Position numbers and translations under genes: made by a program
Source of the DNA: Candidatus Woesearchaeota archaeon
GTDB taxonomy: Archaea; Nanobdellota; Nanobdellia; Woesearchaeales; GW2011-AR9
Direction: 5' to 3'
DNA: 64,000 bases
Assembly (NCBI GenBank): GCA_018696595.1
Contig: JABHQW010000005.1
Location: 25,721 to 89,720, forward strand
Shown: in pieces, positions 8,731 to 18,049 of the stretch
Layout of the letters: each line of letters starts with the position of its first letter
How positions within the stretch are numbered: position 1 is the first letter of the stretch
The notes under the pieces: model-generated
Told to the model about the DNA's origin: nothing
What the model saw: the letters and a program-made list of their open reading frames with translations, nothing else
The model's database searches: none

Positions 8731-11304
8731 ATGGCAAATGTAGAAAAAACAATAAAAGGATTACTATCTAAATTTAACGCCAGAGAATCTTATGAAACTA
8801 GAAAAATTGTTTTTTGGTATGATACAGATAAAACAGCAAAAGAAGAAGATATCAAAGAAATTCAATCAGAACTAGAAAAACAAGATATTAAAATAGTAAT
8901 CTTAAAAAATAACTTTTTTGAAATAAAAAAGATTATAGAACATGACAATCCAGAATCTAACTTCCTAGTTTATTCTCAAGAAAACGAAAAGAAATATGAA
9001 GAAAATTGGTTATTAGATGTTCAATTATACTCAACAAGGTTTGAAAATAGCCGAGTTGCAGATGTAAAAAGTATTTTTAATATAGATGGATCCAAATTGG
9101 ATAAATTTATTGATGCACATTATAACTTTTTTCAAAGCAAAACAAGAGTTGAGCTATTAATACAACTCTATCATCCCTCATGGGATGAAAGTGATTTTGA
9201 AAAAGGATTATTAGCAGTTATAACAAGAACAAAAGTTCTTGATACAAATAGTATTGTTAGGAATTTATTAATAAAGTCATTAGAAGAACAAGAAAATGAA
9301 TTTTGGTTGGATATTGAAAAGTATAACATTTCTTCTTCGTTTTGGGATTTAGTAAAAAATACTTATGGATATAAATCAGATTATCCAAAGCTATCAAAAT
9401 TATTTTATAGTTTTATAGTAACACATATTGAATATCATACAAAAACAATCCTTAAAGGATATAATTCATATATTAATGAAAGAAAAAATGATTGTGAAGT
9501 ATTTTTAAACAGTTGGATTAGAGATTCTGAAAATCTAAAAGCATATCAAGAATATGCATCTCATTTTGAAGAATCAAATTTTGATGATTTAAGATCTCAA
9601 TTTGATAAAAAGACTAATAAGGATATCTGTGAGGCTGAAGCATTGGAATTCTTTGATAAAGCTTTGATCATAAACATTTCAAATCAGTTGTCTAATAATG
9701 GTCAGAATTATTCATCATATAAAGAATTAATAGAACATAGAAAAGGAAAGGTTTGGTATAAAAATTATAAGCCAGTATATCAAGCATTAGATAGTGCTAT
9801 TTCTTTATTTGAATTTATTTCAGGAGAAAAGATTGATCCTAATTCATTATCTAAATTATATTCCTTATACAAAACTAAATATCATAAAGCAGATTATTAT
9901 TATAGAAAATTCTATGAGCATTTTGATCAATGTAAAAGTGACATACTTAAGAAGAAATTGCGTTCTGAAGTAGAAAAGATATATCATAACAAATTTTTAG
10001 ATAGATTTATTGAAATTTGGACAAATGCAGTAACTTCTGAAAATAAAAAGGATTGGAGTATTGGATCTAATTCAACACAAAATGAGTTTTATGATTTGTA
10101 TGTTAAAAAGTATGCATCTAAAAAAAATAAAGTAGTAATTATAATTTCTGATGCTTTGAGATATGAAGTTGCAAATGAATTAAAAAATAAATTAAATGTC
10201 CAATTAAGGGGGTCAACAGAGATTAAAGACTTAGTTGGAGTAGTTCCTTCTTGTACTAAAATTGGTATGGCTTCATTATTACCTCACAAAACTTTAAACT
10301 ATAATCAAGGAACAGTATCCTGCGATGGTATTAACACTCAAGGAATCAAAAATAGAGAAAAAATACTACAAAACAAGAATAATGATTCAATAGCAATTAA
10401 TTACAAAGAATTAATTAGACTAACACGACAACAAACAAGAGATTTATTTAGAGGAATGAATGTAGTATACATTTATCATAATAAGATTGATGATGTTGGT
10501 GATAATGCTAATTCAGAAAATGAAGTATTTAGTGCATGTAAGAATGCAATTGATGAAATAAAAACTTTAATCAATGATTTAACTAATTCAATTTCATTAG
10601 CAAATATAATTGTAACTGCAGATCATGGGTTTATATATAAGAGAGAAACATTAAAAGATGTAGATAAAGTTGAATTGAACAGATTTAATAGAACAAATAT
10701 TGTTGATTCTTCAAAAAGATATGTTGTTACTAATGAAAATATCGATATGGATAATGTTCATAAATTCTCGTTAGATTATGCAGAAGGAGATCTTTTAGTA
10801 TATGTACCTAAAGGTAATTTGAGATTTAAAACTCAAGGTGCTGGAGTTAACTTTGTTCATGGAGGAATAACTCCTCAAGAAATAACAATTCCTGTCTTAG
10901 TGTATAAACATACTAGATCTGACAAAGATTTAGATAAAAAGAATGTTAAACATGGATATGTGAATGTAACTTTATTAAATACTTCTAGAAAAATAACCAC
11001 TAACATAACTCCAATTAACTTGTATCAAACTGAGAAAGTAACTGAAAAATTAAAACCAATTAAATGCAAAATTTCTTTGATTGATCCAGATACTAAAGAA
11101 AAAGTTAGTGATGAAAAAACATTAATTATTGATAGCGGTTCAGAAAATCCAGATAGAAGAAAATACAATACAAATCTTACACTTAAATCATCTGTTGAAA
11201 ATAAAAAACATCTATTAAGGATATTAAAAGTTGAAGAGGAAAAAGAAGAATTAATTCAATTTGATATAGATTTAGCTATGACAAATGATTTTGATGATTT
11301 TTAG
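8731..11304 (+). CDS. pglZ: PglZ, BREX alkaline-phosphatase-fold protein
   Basis: 857 residues, as expected for type 1 PglZ (BrxZ). The alkaline phosphatase superfamily core lies in the C-terminal half: metal-binding ISDALRYE near residue 472, VVPSCTKIG near 505 and TADHGF near 629. PglZ proteins are metal-dependent and essential for BREX; nuclease activity has been reported for some family members. I start at the ATG at 8731, one base after the pglX stop; an upstream in-frame ATG at 8695 would lie inside pglX and is not needed. Confidence 0.93.
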   Translation: MANVEKTIKGLLSKFNARESYETRKIVFWYDTDKTAKEEDIKEIQSELEKQDIKIVILKNNFFEIKKIIEHDNPESNFLVYSQENEKKYEENWLLDVQLYSTRFENSRVADVKSIFNIDGSKLDKFIDAHYNFFQSKTRVELLIQLYHPSWDESDFEKGLLAVITRTKVLDTNSIVRNLLIKSLEEQENEFWLDIEKYNISSSFWDLVKNTYGYKSDYPKLSKLFYSFIVTHIEYHTKTILKGYNSYINERKNDCEVFLNSWIRDSENLKAYQEYASHFEESNFDDLRSQFDKKTNKDICEAEALEFFDKALIINISNQLSNNGQNYSSYKELIEHRKGKVWYKNYKPVYQALDSAISLFEFISGEKIDPNSLSKLYSLYKTKYHKADYYYRKFYEHFDQCKSDILKKKLRSEVEKIYHNKFLDRFIEIWTNAVTSENKKDWSIGSNSTQNEFYDLYVKKYASKKNKVVIIISDALRYEVANELKNKLNVQLRGSTEIKDLVGVVPSCTKIGMASLLPHKTLNYNQGTVSCDGINTQGIKNREKILQNKNNDSIAINYKELIRLTRQQTRDLFRGMNVVYIYHNKIDDVGDNANSENEVFSACKNAIDEIKTLINDLTNSISLANIIVTADHGFIYKRETLKDVDKVELNRFNRTNIVDSSKRYVVTNENIDMDNVHKFSLDYAEGDLLVYVPKGNLRFKTQGAGVNFVHGGITPQEITIPVLVYKHTRSDKDLDKKNVKHGYVNVTLLNTSRKITTNITPINLYQTEKVTEKLKPIKCKISLIDPDTKEKVSDEKTLIIDSGSENPDRRKYNTNLTLKSSVENKKHLLRILKVEEEKEELIQFDIDLAMTNDFDDF

Positions 11305-11316
11305 GAGGGTAAAAAA

Positions 11317-13347
11317 ATGGTCGAACAAGATACTGATATAAAATTAAACGAAGTATTTGCAGGAAAAGTAGTGAGGAAAGATTTAACTAAAACTTTAGGT
11401 AAAAGTGAAAATGTTCCAATATATGTAATAGAGTATCTTTTAGGGCAATATTGTGCAACTGATGACGATAATATCATAAAAGAAGGATTACAAAAAGTTA
11501 AAAATATTTTAGCAGATAACTTTGTTCGACCAGATGAAGCTGAAAAAGTAAAATCAAATATCAGGGAAAAAGGATACTATACTGTCATTGATAAAGTCAC
11601 AGTTAAATTAAATGAAAGACGAGATGTTTATGAAGCAGAATTTTCAAATTTGGGATTAAAGGGTGTTGAAGTAGAACCAAATGATGTTAAAAGATTTGAA
11701 AAACTTCTTTGCGGAGGTATTTGGTGCATTCTTAAAATAAGCTATTCAACTGAAGAATCTAAAAATCCATTTATTATTGAAAGTTTAAAACCAATTCAAA
11801 TTGCTAGTATGAAAATTCAGGAGTTTATAGATGCGAGGGAAAAATTCCAGACTGAAGAGTGGATTGATGTTATTTTAAGATCTATAGGGATGGAACCAAC
11901 TCAATTAGAAGAGAAAACTAAATGGCATATCCTGGAAAGACTTGTACCTTTAATAGAGAATAATTATAATTTAGTAGAACTTGGCCCAAGAAGTACAGGA
12001 AAATCTCATGTTTACAAAGAAATTTCTGCCAATTCTATTTTAATGTCTGGTGGTCAAACTACAGTTGCAAATCTATTCTATAATATGTCCACTAGAAAAA
12101 TAGGTCTTGTGGGTTATTGGGATGTAGTTGCATTTGATGAAGTTGCAGGAATGAACTTTAAAGATAAAGATGGAATTCAAATCATGAAAGATTATATGGC
12201 ATCAGGATCATTTGCAAGAGGAAAAGAGGAAAAGAATGCTAATGCTTCAATAGTATTTGTAGGTAATATTAATCAAAGCGTTTCATCATTGTTAAAAACT
12301 GCACATCTATTTCAACCATTTCCAGAATCTATGAATAATGATAGTGCTTTCTTTGATAGGATTCATTACTATTTACCTGGATGGGAAGTTCCAAAATTTA
12401 AACCAGAACATTTCACAGATAGATATGGATTTATTGTTGATTATTTTGCAGAATTTCTAAGGGAAATGAGAAAAAGAAATTTTAGTGATCAAATTAGTAG
12501 CTATTTCAAACTTGGTAATAACCTAAATCAAAGAGATGTAATTGCAGTTACAAAAACATTCTCTGGATTAATGAAATTATTGTATCCTAATCAAAAAGCA
12601 ACTAAAGAAGAAATACAACAAGTTCTTGAATATTCACTTGAAGGGAGAAGAAGAGTGAAAGAACAACTAAAGAGAATGGGAGGGATGGAATTCTTTGATG
12701 TTAATTTTTCATATATAGATAATGAAACTTTAGAAGAACATTTTGTAAGTGTGCCTGAATCAGGAGGAAACAAATTAATTCCTGAAGGAGTTATGAATCC
12801 AGGACATATATTCACAGTAGGATATGCTAATGGTACAAAAATAGGTGTCTATAAACTTGAATTACAAGTAGTTAATGGAACAGGAAAATTTGAAAAATCT
12901 GGTTTAAACTCTAATGCCAAAGCAAAAGAAGCCGCAAATACTGCAATAAATTATTTTAAAGCAAATGCTAAAAACATTAGCCAAATGATCAAGTATAAAG
13001 AAAAAGATTATTTCTTACACATACAAGATCAGTATGGTGTTGGTCTAACTTCAGACATTGCTCTTGCATACTTCATTAGTTTATGCTCTGGATCATTAAA
13101 TAAGCCAGTAGATGAACAATTAGTGGTGTTAGGTACTATGACTATAGGTGGATCTATTAATTCAATAGAGAACCTAGCAGATCAATTACAAATATGTTTG
13201 GAAGCAGGAGCAAAGAAAATATTATTGCCTATGTCTTCTGCAGGAAAAATGTCTTCAGTACCTCCGGAATTATTTAGTAAATTTCAAATTGCATTTTATT
13301 CAGACCCAATAGATGCAGTTTACAAAGCATTGGGGTTTAATCATTAG
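11317..13347 (+). CDS. brxL: BrxL, Lon-like AAA+ BREX protein
   Basis: 676 residues, typical of BrxL, which defines type 1 BREX. Walker A is GPRSTGKSHV near residue 222; Walker B is VAFDEVAG near 271. The last about 175 residues resemble the Lon S16 protease domain: GVGLTSDIALAYF near 575 and EAGAKKILLP near 632. The Lys of the Lon dyad is present; the usual GPSAG serine motif is replaced by GLTSD, so proteolysis is uncertain. BrxL homologues form DNA-binding AAA+ rings. A clear AGGAGGG Shine-Dalgarno lies 7 bases before the ATG, and the gene follows pglZ by 12 bases. Confidence 0.93.
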   Translation: MVEQDTDIKLNEVFAGKVVRKDLTKTLGKSENVPIYVIEYLLGQYCATDDDNIIKEGLQKVKNILADNFVRPDEAEKVKSNIREKGYYTVIDKVTVKLNERRDVYEAEFSNLGLKGVEVEPNDVKRFEKLLCGGIWCILKISYSTEESKNPFIIESLKPIQIASMKIQEFIDAREKFQTEEWIDVILRSIGMEPTQLEEKTKWHILERLVPLIENNYNLVELGPRSTGKSHVYKEISANSILMSGGQTTVANLFYNMSTRKIGLVGYWDVVAFDEVAGMNFKDKDGIQIMKDYMASGSFARGKEEKNANASIVFVGNINQSVSSLLKTAHLFQPFPESMNNDSAFFDRIHYYLPGWEVPKFKPEHFTDRYGFIVDYFAEFLREMRKRNFSDQISSYFKLGNNLNQRDVIAVTKTFSGLMKLLYPNQKATKEEIQQVLEYSLEGRRRVKEQLKRMGGMEFFDVNFSYIDNETLEEHFVSVPESGGNKLIPEGVMNPGHIFTVGYANGTKIGVYKLELQVVNGTGKFEKSGLNSNAKAKEAANTAINYFKANAKNISQMIKYKEKDYFLHIQDQYGVGLTSDIALAYFISLCSGSLNKPVDEQLVVLGTMTIGGSINSIENLADQLQICLEAGAKKILLPMSSAGKMSSVPPELFSKFQIAFYSDPIDAVYKALGFNH

Positions 13348-13355
13348 ATGTTAAA

Positions 13356-16300
13356 ATGACAAACGAAATAAAAACTCAAGTGGATAAAGCATGTGTGATA
13401 CTTGCAGGTGCAGGAACTGGTAAATCTTACACTATTAAACAAAAAGCCAAATATCTCGTTGAAGAATTAAAGTATAATCCTGAAGAAATCCTTTGTCTTA
13501 CTTTTTCAAATGAAGCAACTAATTCACTAAAGAAAGGAATGCAAGAAGAGATTAATTCAACAGAAGATGTTGATGTTAAAACATTTCATGCATTTTGTGC
13601 AGATATATTAAGAGAAGAAGGTCATTTAGTTGGCGTTCAAGAAGGTTTTGAGATATTGCTTCCTGATGATGCTAAGATTTTTATGCATAAATATTTAGAA
13701 ATTAAACCTTATTGGTCAAACAGATACATAAACACAATATCTACTGCAAAAGATTTTGGTATTAGTATAGATGATATTAAAGGACATTTGAATAAATTAA
13801 AAGAGAACTTGTCTGGAGATAATCTTGAAGAACAAACAACTGAAATGAAAGTTGAATTAAAAACTCTTTATCTTGAAGAAAACACTAAAGAACTTAGGGA
13901 GCGAAAAAAAGAAATACAACAATTCTTGAAGGGATTTGATAATTATTCTAGATTAAAAGAATTTATCAAAGCATGGGATGATTTTGACAATTTAAAAAAA
14001 GAAAAAAATTATCTTGATTTTTCAGATCTTAATTTTTTTACATTAAAATTATTTAGAGAATTTGGTGCAAAAAAAGATAAATACAAATATGTATTTATAG
14101 ACGAATTTCAAGATACAAATAAATTACAATTTGAGTTAATAGAATTCATTGCAGGACAAAATATCACAGTAGTTGGAGATCCAAATCAATCAATTTATGG
14201 GTTTAGAGGATCGTATAAAGAAAGTTTTGAACATTTTAAGAAAGTTTTCAAAGTAGAAGAAGTTCATAAACTTGATAAAAGTTGGAGATCACCAAATCAA
14301 ATTCTTAATGCATCTCATGAATTAATAAAAAATAATTATGAAAATCCTGAAGATTGTATTAACATTCAAAATGCTAATGGGGATGAAGGCGATAAAGTTA
14401 ATGTAATTGAACTTGTAAATAAATATGAAGAAGCTAGATATATTGCTGATTTAGTGCAGAAAAAGATAGATGAAGGAATTTCTAAAGATGAAATTTGTAT
14501 TCTTCATAGAACTCATAAACAAGCTGAAGAAATAAAAAAAGCATTAGAACTTAAGAACATACAATTTATTTCAGCAGGAAAAATAGATCTACTTCAAAAA
14601 AGAGAGATAAGGACAGTAATAGGATATTTAAGCATATTATCAAATTTAATTAATAGATCTGGTACTGGGGAACAGTCATGGTGGGATTTATTTCATTTTC
14701 AAAATACATTAAGTCCAGAAGACTCAGTTAAAATTGGAAGATATCTTAAAAAACATAACAAACATGAAATGCCTATAGAAGATCAAATAGGGATCGATGA
14801 ATTATTATTAAATTCTATCTCAGAGTTGAACCTATCGAATGAAGCAAAAGTAATTATAAAAAGAGTAGTTGATCTGTTAAGAGAAATACTTAAATCTTCA
14901 AACAAGCCATTACCAGAGATAATCCTTGATATATTTGAAATTTCTGGATTGAATAGGGCTTTTAGTCATCAAAGAAATATTCAGAACATTGAAAGTTTAA
15001 TGAATTTAAAAAAATTCTATGAAATTGCGAAGAATTATTATAATTTACATGAAAAAAATCTAACTGAATTTATTAAGTATCTAGAAATGGTTGACACTTT
15101 AGGAGTTAGTATAGATGCATCAAAAATATTACACATTGATGCTGTTAGATTAATGACGATTCATGCGTCAAAAGGATTGGAATTTGATGTAATTATAACT
15201 TGTAATCTTGCAAAAGATAGATTCCCTGTTGGTAGGACAAGGAATGAACCATTAATTCCTAAAGAATTGTTACCAGATTTCAAGGCACAAATAGATGATT
15301 GGAAAGAAGAAGGTCTTAATGAAAAGGAAATTGAAAAGAAAATAAAAGATTATGATAAGTCTATTCAATTATTTGAAGAAAGAAGACTTTGTTATGTAGC
15401 TTGGACTAGGGCTAAGAAGGAATTACATTTAACTTATGCAAGAAGTTATAATGATGAACCAGATTCAACGACAAAATCAATTTTTTTAGACGAAATAAAA
15501 TATACTGAAACTTGTGAATTTGTAAAAGATGATGAAGAAAAATCATTATTGATTGCACCAAATTCTAATTATGAAATTTACAAATCTATGTTAAAAAATC
15601 AATTAATGAACTCTTTAGATACTGAAGGCGTAGATGATTTGAAGAAAAGATTAATCACTTATTTGGTTTGTAGGGATAAAAAATTAATTGAGGATGATTC
15701 ATCAGATAAAGCTGAATTACAAAGGCATTTAGATAAATGTAATGAAGATGTATCTGGAATTAAATTTAATTCTTCAGATTTTACATTTAGTCCAACAGCA
15801 TTAATTGAATATTCGGAATGTCCAAAAAAGTTTGAACTTAGCAAGATATATCAAATGCCTCAAAGAGGAGATTTTGAATCAGACGGTGGAGGGGCATCAC
15901 TTGGATCTTTTATTCATAAAGTCTTAGAATTAGGAGTAGATCAAAAAACAGACAAATTGGAAGGATATATTGAATTAGCAAAGAAATTAGTTAAAGATAA
16001 TGAATGGGAATCAATAAATATTAATGATGCAATTCCTTTAATTGAAATATTCTGGGAGAGAAATAAAAATAAAATAAATGAAAACTCCAAAACTGAATTA
16101 AAACTGCCTGTAGAAATCGAAGGTTTTAGATTTTTTGGCCTTGCAGATAGAGTAGATACATTGGATGATGGAACAGTTGAAATTGTGGATTATAAAACAA
16201 ATAAAGATGCGATACCTCCTAAAAAAAGGGCATTGCAATTAGGTTTTTACGCATTAGCTCTTCAATCAAAAGGATTCAAAGTTTCAAAATTAACATTAGA

Positions 16301-16532
16301 TATGTTAAAACTTGATAAACCAATTGAAATGAAAATTGAAGGTGATGAAGTTATTGCAGTATTGGGTTGTAATAAATCAGCCAATTTCAAATTATCAGAA
16401 TTAAAAGCAGAAATAGTTGAATTAACAAAAAGTATAAAGAACGATTATGAACATTCGTTTGATTGTACTGATGATGAAAATTCATGTAGATTTTGTGGGT
16501 ATAAATTTTATTGCCCTAAGTGGGATGAATAA
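13356..16532 (+). CDS. UvrD-family helicase fused to AddB/Cas4-like nuclease
   Basis: 1058 residues. The SF1A helicase motifs are all present: Walker A AGAGTGKSYT (about 17-26), Ia LTFSNEAT, II FIDEFQDTN (about 248), III VGDPNQSIYGFRG (about 272), IV SWRSPNQ, V TIHASKGLEFD, VI YVAWTRAKKEL (about 677). The last 240 residues are a PD-(D/E)XK nuclease: GLADRVD near 930 and DYKT near 946. A cysteine near 820 (SECPKKF) and CRFCGYKFYC near 1045 should hold a 4Fe-4S cluster, as in AddB and Cas4. The gene starts 8 bases after brxL, so it is probably cotranscribed. I infer a DNA end-processing effector attached to BREX; it is not a core BREX gene, and housekeeping repair is an alternative. Confidence 0.88.
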   Translation: MTNEIKTQVDKACVILAGAGTGKSYTIKQKAKYLVEELKYNPEEILCLTFSNEATNSLKKGMQEEINSTEDVDVKTFHAFCADILREEGHLVGVQEGFEILLPDDAKIFMHKYLEIKPYWSNRYINTISTAKDFGISIDDIKGHLNKLKENLSGDNLEEQTTEMKVELKTLYLEENTKELRERKKEIQQFLKGFDNYSRLKEFIKAWDDFDNLKKEKNYLDFSDLNFFTLKLFREFGAKKDKYKYVFIDEFQDTNKLQFELIEFIAGQNITVVGDPNQSIYGFRGSYKESFEHFKKVFKVEEVHKLDKSWRSPNQILNASHELIKNNYENPEDCINIQNANGDEGDKVNVIELVNKYEEARYIADLVQKKIDEGISKDEICILHRTHKQAEEIKKALELKNIQFISAGKIDLLQKREIRTVIGYLSILSNLINRSGTGEQSWWDLFHFQNTLSPEDSVKIGRYLKKHNKHEMPIEDQIGIDELLLNSISELNLSNEAKVIIKRVVDLLREILKSSNKPLPEIILDIFEISGLNRAFSHQRNIQNIESLMNLKKFYEIAKNYYNLHEKNLTEFIKYLEMVDTLGVSIDASKILHIDAVRLMTIHASKGLEFDVIITCNLAKDRFPVGRTRNEPLIPKELLPDFKAQIDDWKEEGLNEKEIEKKIKDYDKSIQLFEERRLCYVAWTRAKKELHLTYARSYNDEPDSTTKSIFLDEIKYTETCEFVKDDEEKSLLIAPNSNYEIYKSMLKNQLMNSLDTEGVDDLKKRLITYLVCRDKKLIEDDSSDKAELQRHLDKCNEDVSGIKFNSSDFTFSPTALIEYSECPKKFELSKIYQMPQRGDFESDGGGASLGSFIHKVLELGVDQKTDKLEGYIELAKKLVKDNEWESININDAIPLIEIFWERNKNKINENSKTELKLPVEIEGFRFFGLADRVDTLDDGTVEIVDYKTNKDAIPPKKRALQLGFYALALQSKGFKVSKLTLDMLKLDKPIEMKIEGDEVIAVLGCNKSANFKLSELKAEIVELTKSIKNDYEHSFDCTDDENSCRFCGYKFYCPKWDE

Positions 16533-16560
16533 AATTATTAATAATTAAGAGGTGTTTATT

Positions 16561-16794
16561 ATGGATAAAAAAGAGGAAATTCGTAAAAAAACTTTAGAAG
16601 AATTGGAATCTATGAAGGATAATGTAGATAATGCAATTAAGAATATTAAAAATTTCGAAGGAGTTGATTTTGGATATGAAGTTATGCAAAATGGTGCGTT
16701 TATAACAAATATAAAAAATATTATGGATCTATTAAAAGATGATAGATCATTTAATGGTGATTTTTGGGTAATAAAGAATGAAAAAATAGATTGA
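16561..16794 (+). CDS. Small helical protein of unknown function
   Basis: 77 residues, charged and mostly helical, beginning MDKKEEIRKKTLEELESM and ending in FWVIKNEKID. I do not recognise a family. The ATG at 16561 is chosen over an in-frame GTG at 16552 because GAGGTG sits 6 bases before the ATG, the same arrangement as at 45025 and 36294. It follows the helicase-nuclease by 28 bases on the same strand and converges with the next gene, ending 6 bases before it. It is probably the last gene of the BREX transcript. Confidence 0.6.
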   Translation: MDKKEEIRKKTLEELESMKDNVDNAIKNIKNFEGVDFGYEVMQNGAFITNIKNIMDLLKDDRSFNGDFWVIKNEKID

Positions 16795-16800
16795 ACAAGT

Positions 16801-17574
16801 TTAGTTATACAAAACAATAATCTCAAATTCTTCTTTATCATGATTAATCGCTTGCCAAAGAATATTACATTCTGAATTTAATTTCTCAGTACAGATCTCT
16901 GCAATTTTATTTATTTCATCCAGAGAAGTATTTTGTGGAACTTTCATAGCAATAAGGTAGTTTGATATGCCTTCATCCTTTTTTATCAGTTCGTTTAGTT
17001 CAGAGGGTTGTTTGAACGAAAAATACGACATCTCACAAGCTTTGTCTAAGACTGATTTATGAACATCAATGAAATCAAGTCCACAAAGTCCTATTCCAAA
17101 CATTACTTTTTTCCATTCTCTAAAATTAGGATTTTTTGATAATTCTTCATTATTTTGAATTTTCAAATTAGGTAAATAATATCTATTAACAATGTCTCCT
17201 CTTTGAATGATTGTTTGAGCAATTGCGTTAAATTGGTTCTCGTATGATTCAGTTATTTGTGGTATTGGTAATTGATAAGGTTCTTCATTTTTCGCACCAA
17301 ACCAACATCCTTCAATTGTTGAAACAAATTTATCATCTTGCTTCGCAATCTTTAACAAAATTAATCCATCAGAAAAAGTTATGCTATCATCTTCCCAAGA
17401 TTCAACATCAAGTTCGTGAGGTATTTCAAATTCTTTATCATTTTGTATATCATTAAGAATCTTAAATACAACTTCTTTGTTTTCTGGTTTTTCTTCTAAT
17501 AGTATATGGGCAGTATTAACTACTTCTTCTTTCAAATCTTGATATTTCATTAGTGGATCTGTATATTCTGTCAT
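16801..17574 (-). CDS. FtsZ C-terminal-domain-like protein lacking the GTPase domain
   Basis: 257 residues. The segment from about 157 to the end aligns by eye with the C-terminal domain of FtsZ: VMFGIG (compare the FtsZ MGIG turn), a helix VHKSVLDKAC, LIAMKVPQNTSLDEINKIAE (compare the DLTLEEVNEA stretch), CNILWQAI (compare NIIFGAV) and the final strand EEFEIIVLYN. The first 150 residues show no GGGTGTG or other tubulin nucleotide motif and are otherwise unrecognised. I infer an FtsZ-interacting protein that could cap or poison division filaments. This rests on a visual match and needs a profile search. It lies inside the defence island and is oriented with the integrase. Confidence 0.45.
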   Translation of the reverse strand: MTEYTDPLMKYQDLKEEVVNTAHILLEEKPENKEVVFKILNDIQNDKEFEIPHELDVESWEDDSITFSDGLILLKIAKQDDKFVSTIEGCWFGAKNEEPYQLPIPQITESYENQFNAIAQTIIQRGDIVNRYYLPNLKIQNNEELSKNPNFREWKKVMFGIGLCGLDFIDVHKSVLDKACEMSYFSFKQPSELNELIKKDEGISNYLIAMKVPQNTSLDEINKIAEICTEKLNSECNILWQAINHDKEEFEIIVLYN

Positions 17575-17704
17575 TTTTTATGCCTCAAAACTGTCAAAAA
17601 CTGTTCCCTTTTCTATGTTTGATATATGGTTTTACCAAAGCAAAAGGGAAAACTAATCATAACTATATGAAAAGTTTAACTACTAATAAAAGCTTTTGTT
17701 TTTT

Positions 17705-18049
17705 TCAGACTTTTATCACGATGGGGCTTTTTGGAATTTCATCCAGATTGATTATTTGCCAACCTCTACGCTTCCAATGTATGACTAATCTTGATTTTAC
17801 TGGAGGATTTGCTTTAGCTGTATCAATTAATTTCTGAAGTTGCTCTTTCATCTTTGTATCAACAGTCAGTTTTTCTTGTGAAGTGCTTTTCACTTCATCC
17901 AGATAGACTTGACCATCTTCAACAGAGATTACATCACAAACACCGAACTGTCCACAGCCACTTCCAGCAATCCTTTGTGCAAAACCAGAGCAATTCACAA
18001 TCTTAACATATTTTCTTTCAGAGTCCTTGATATGTTTTTGTGAAATCAT
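17705..18049 (-). CDS. Small PD-(D/E)XK nuclease, Hjc/VRR-NUC-like
   Basis: 114 residues. The N-terminal part runs from an ERKYVKIV helix to GFAQRIAGSGCGQFGVCDV, followed by VYLDEVKST. This is the D-(13)-E-X-K core of small archaeal Holliday-junction-resolvase-like and VRR-NUC nucleases: Asp39, Glu52, Lys54. The C-terminal strand RLVIHWKRRGWQIINL fits the same fold. Its ATG overlaps the integrase stop by 4 bases, so the two proteins are made together, suggesting a role in processing element DNA or in defence. Assignment to resolvases specifically is uncertain. Confidence 0.65.
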   Translation of the reverse strand: MISQKHIKDSERKYVKIVNCSGFAQRIAGSGCGQFGVCDVISVEDGQVYLDEVKSTSQEKLTVDTKMKEQLQKLIDTAKANPPVKSRLVIHWKRRGWQIINLDEIPKSPIVIKV

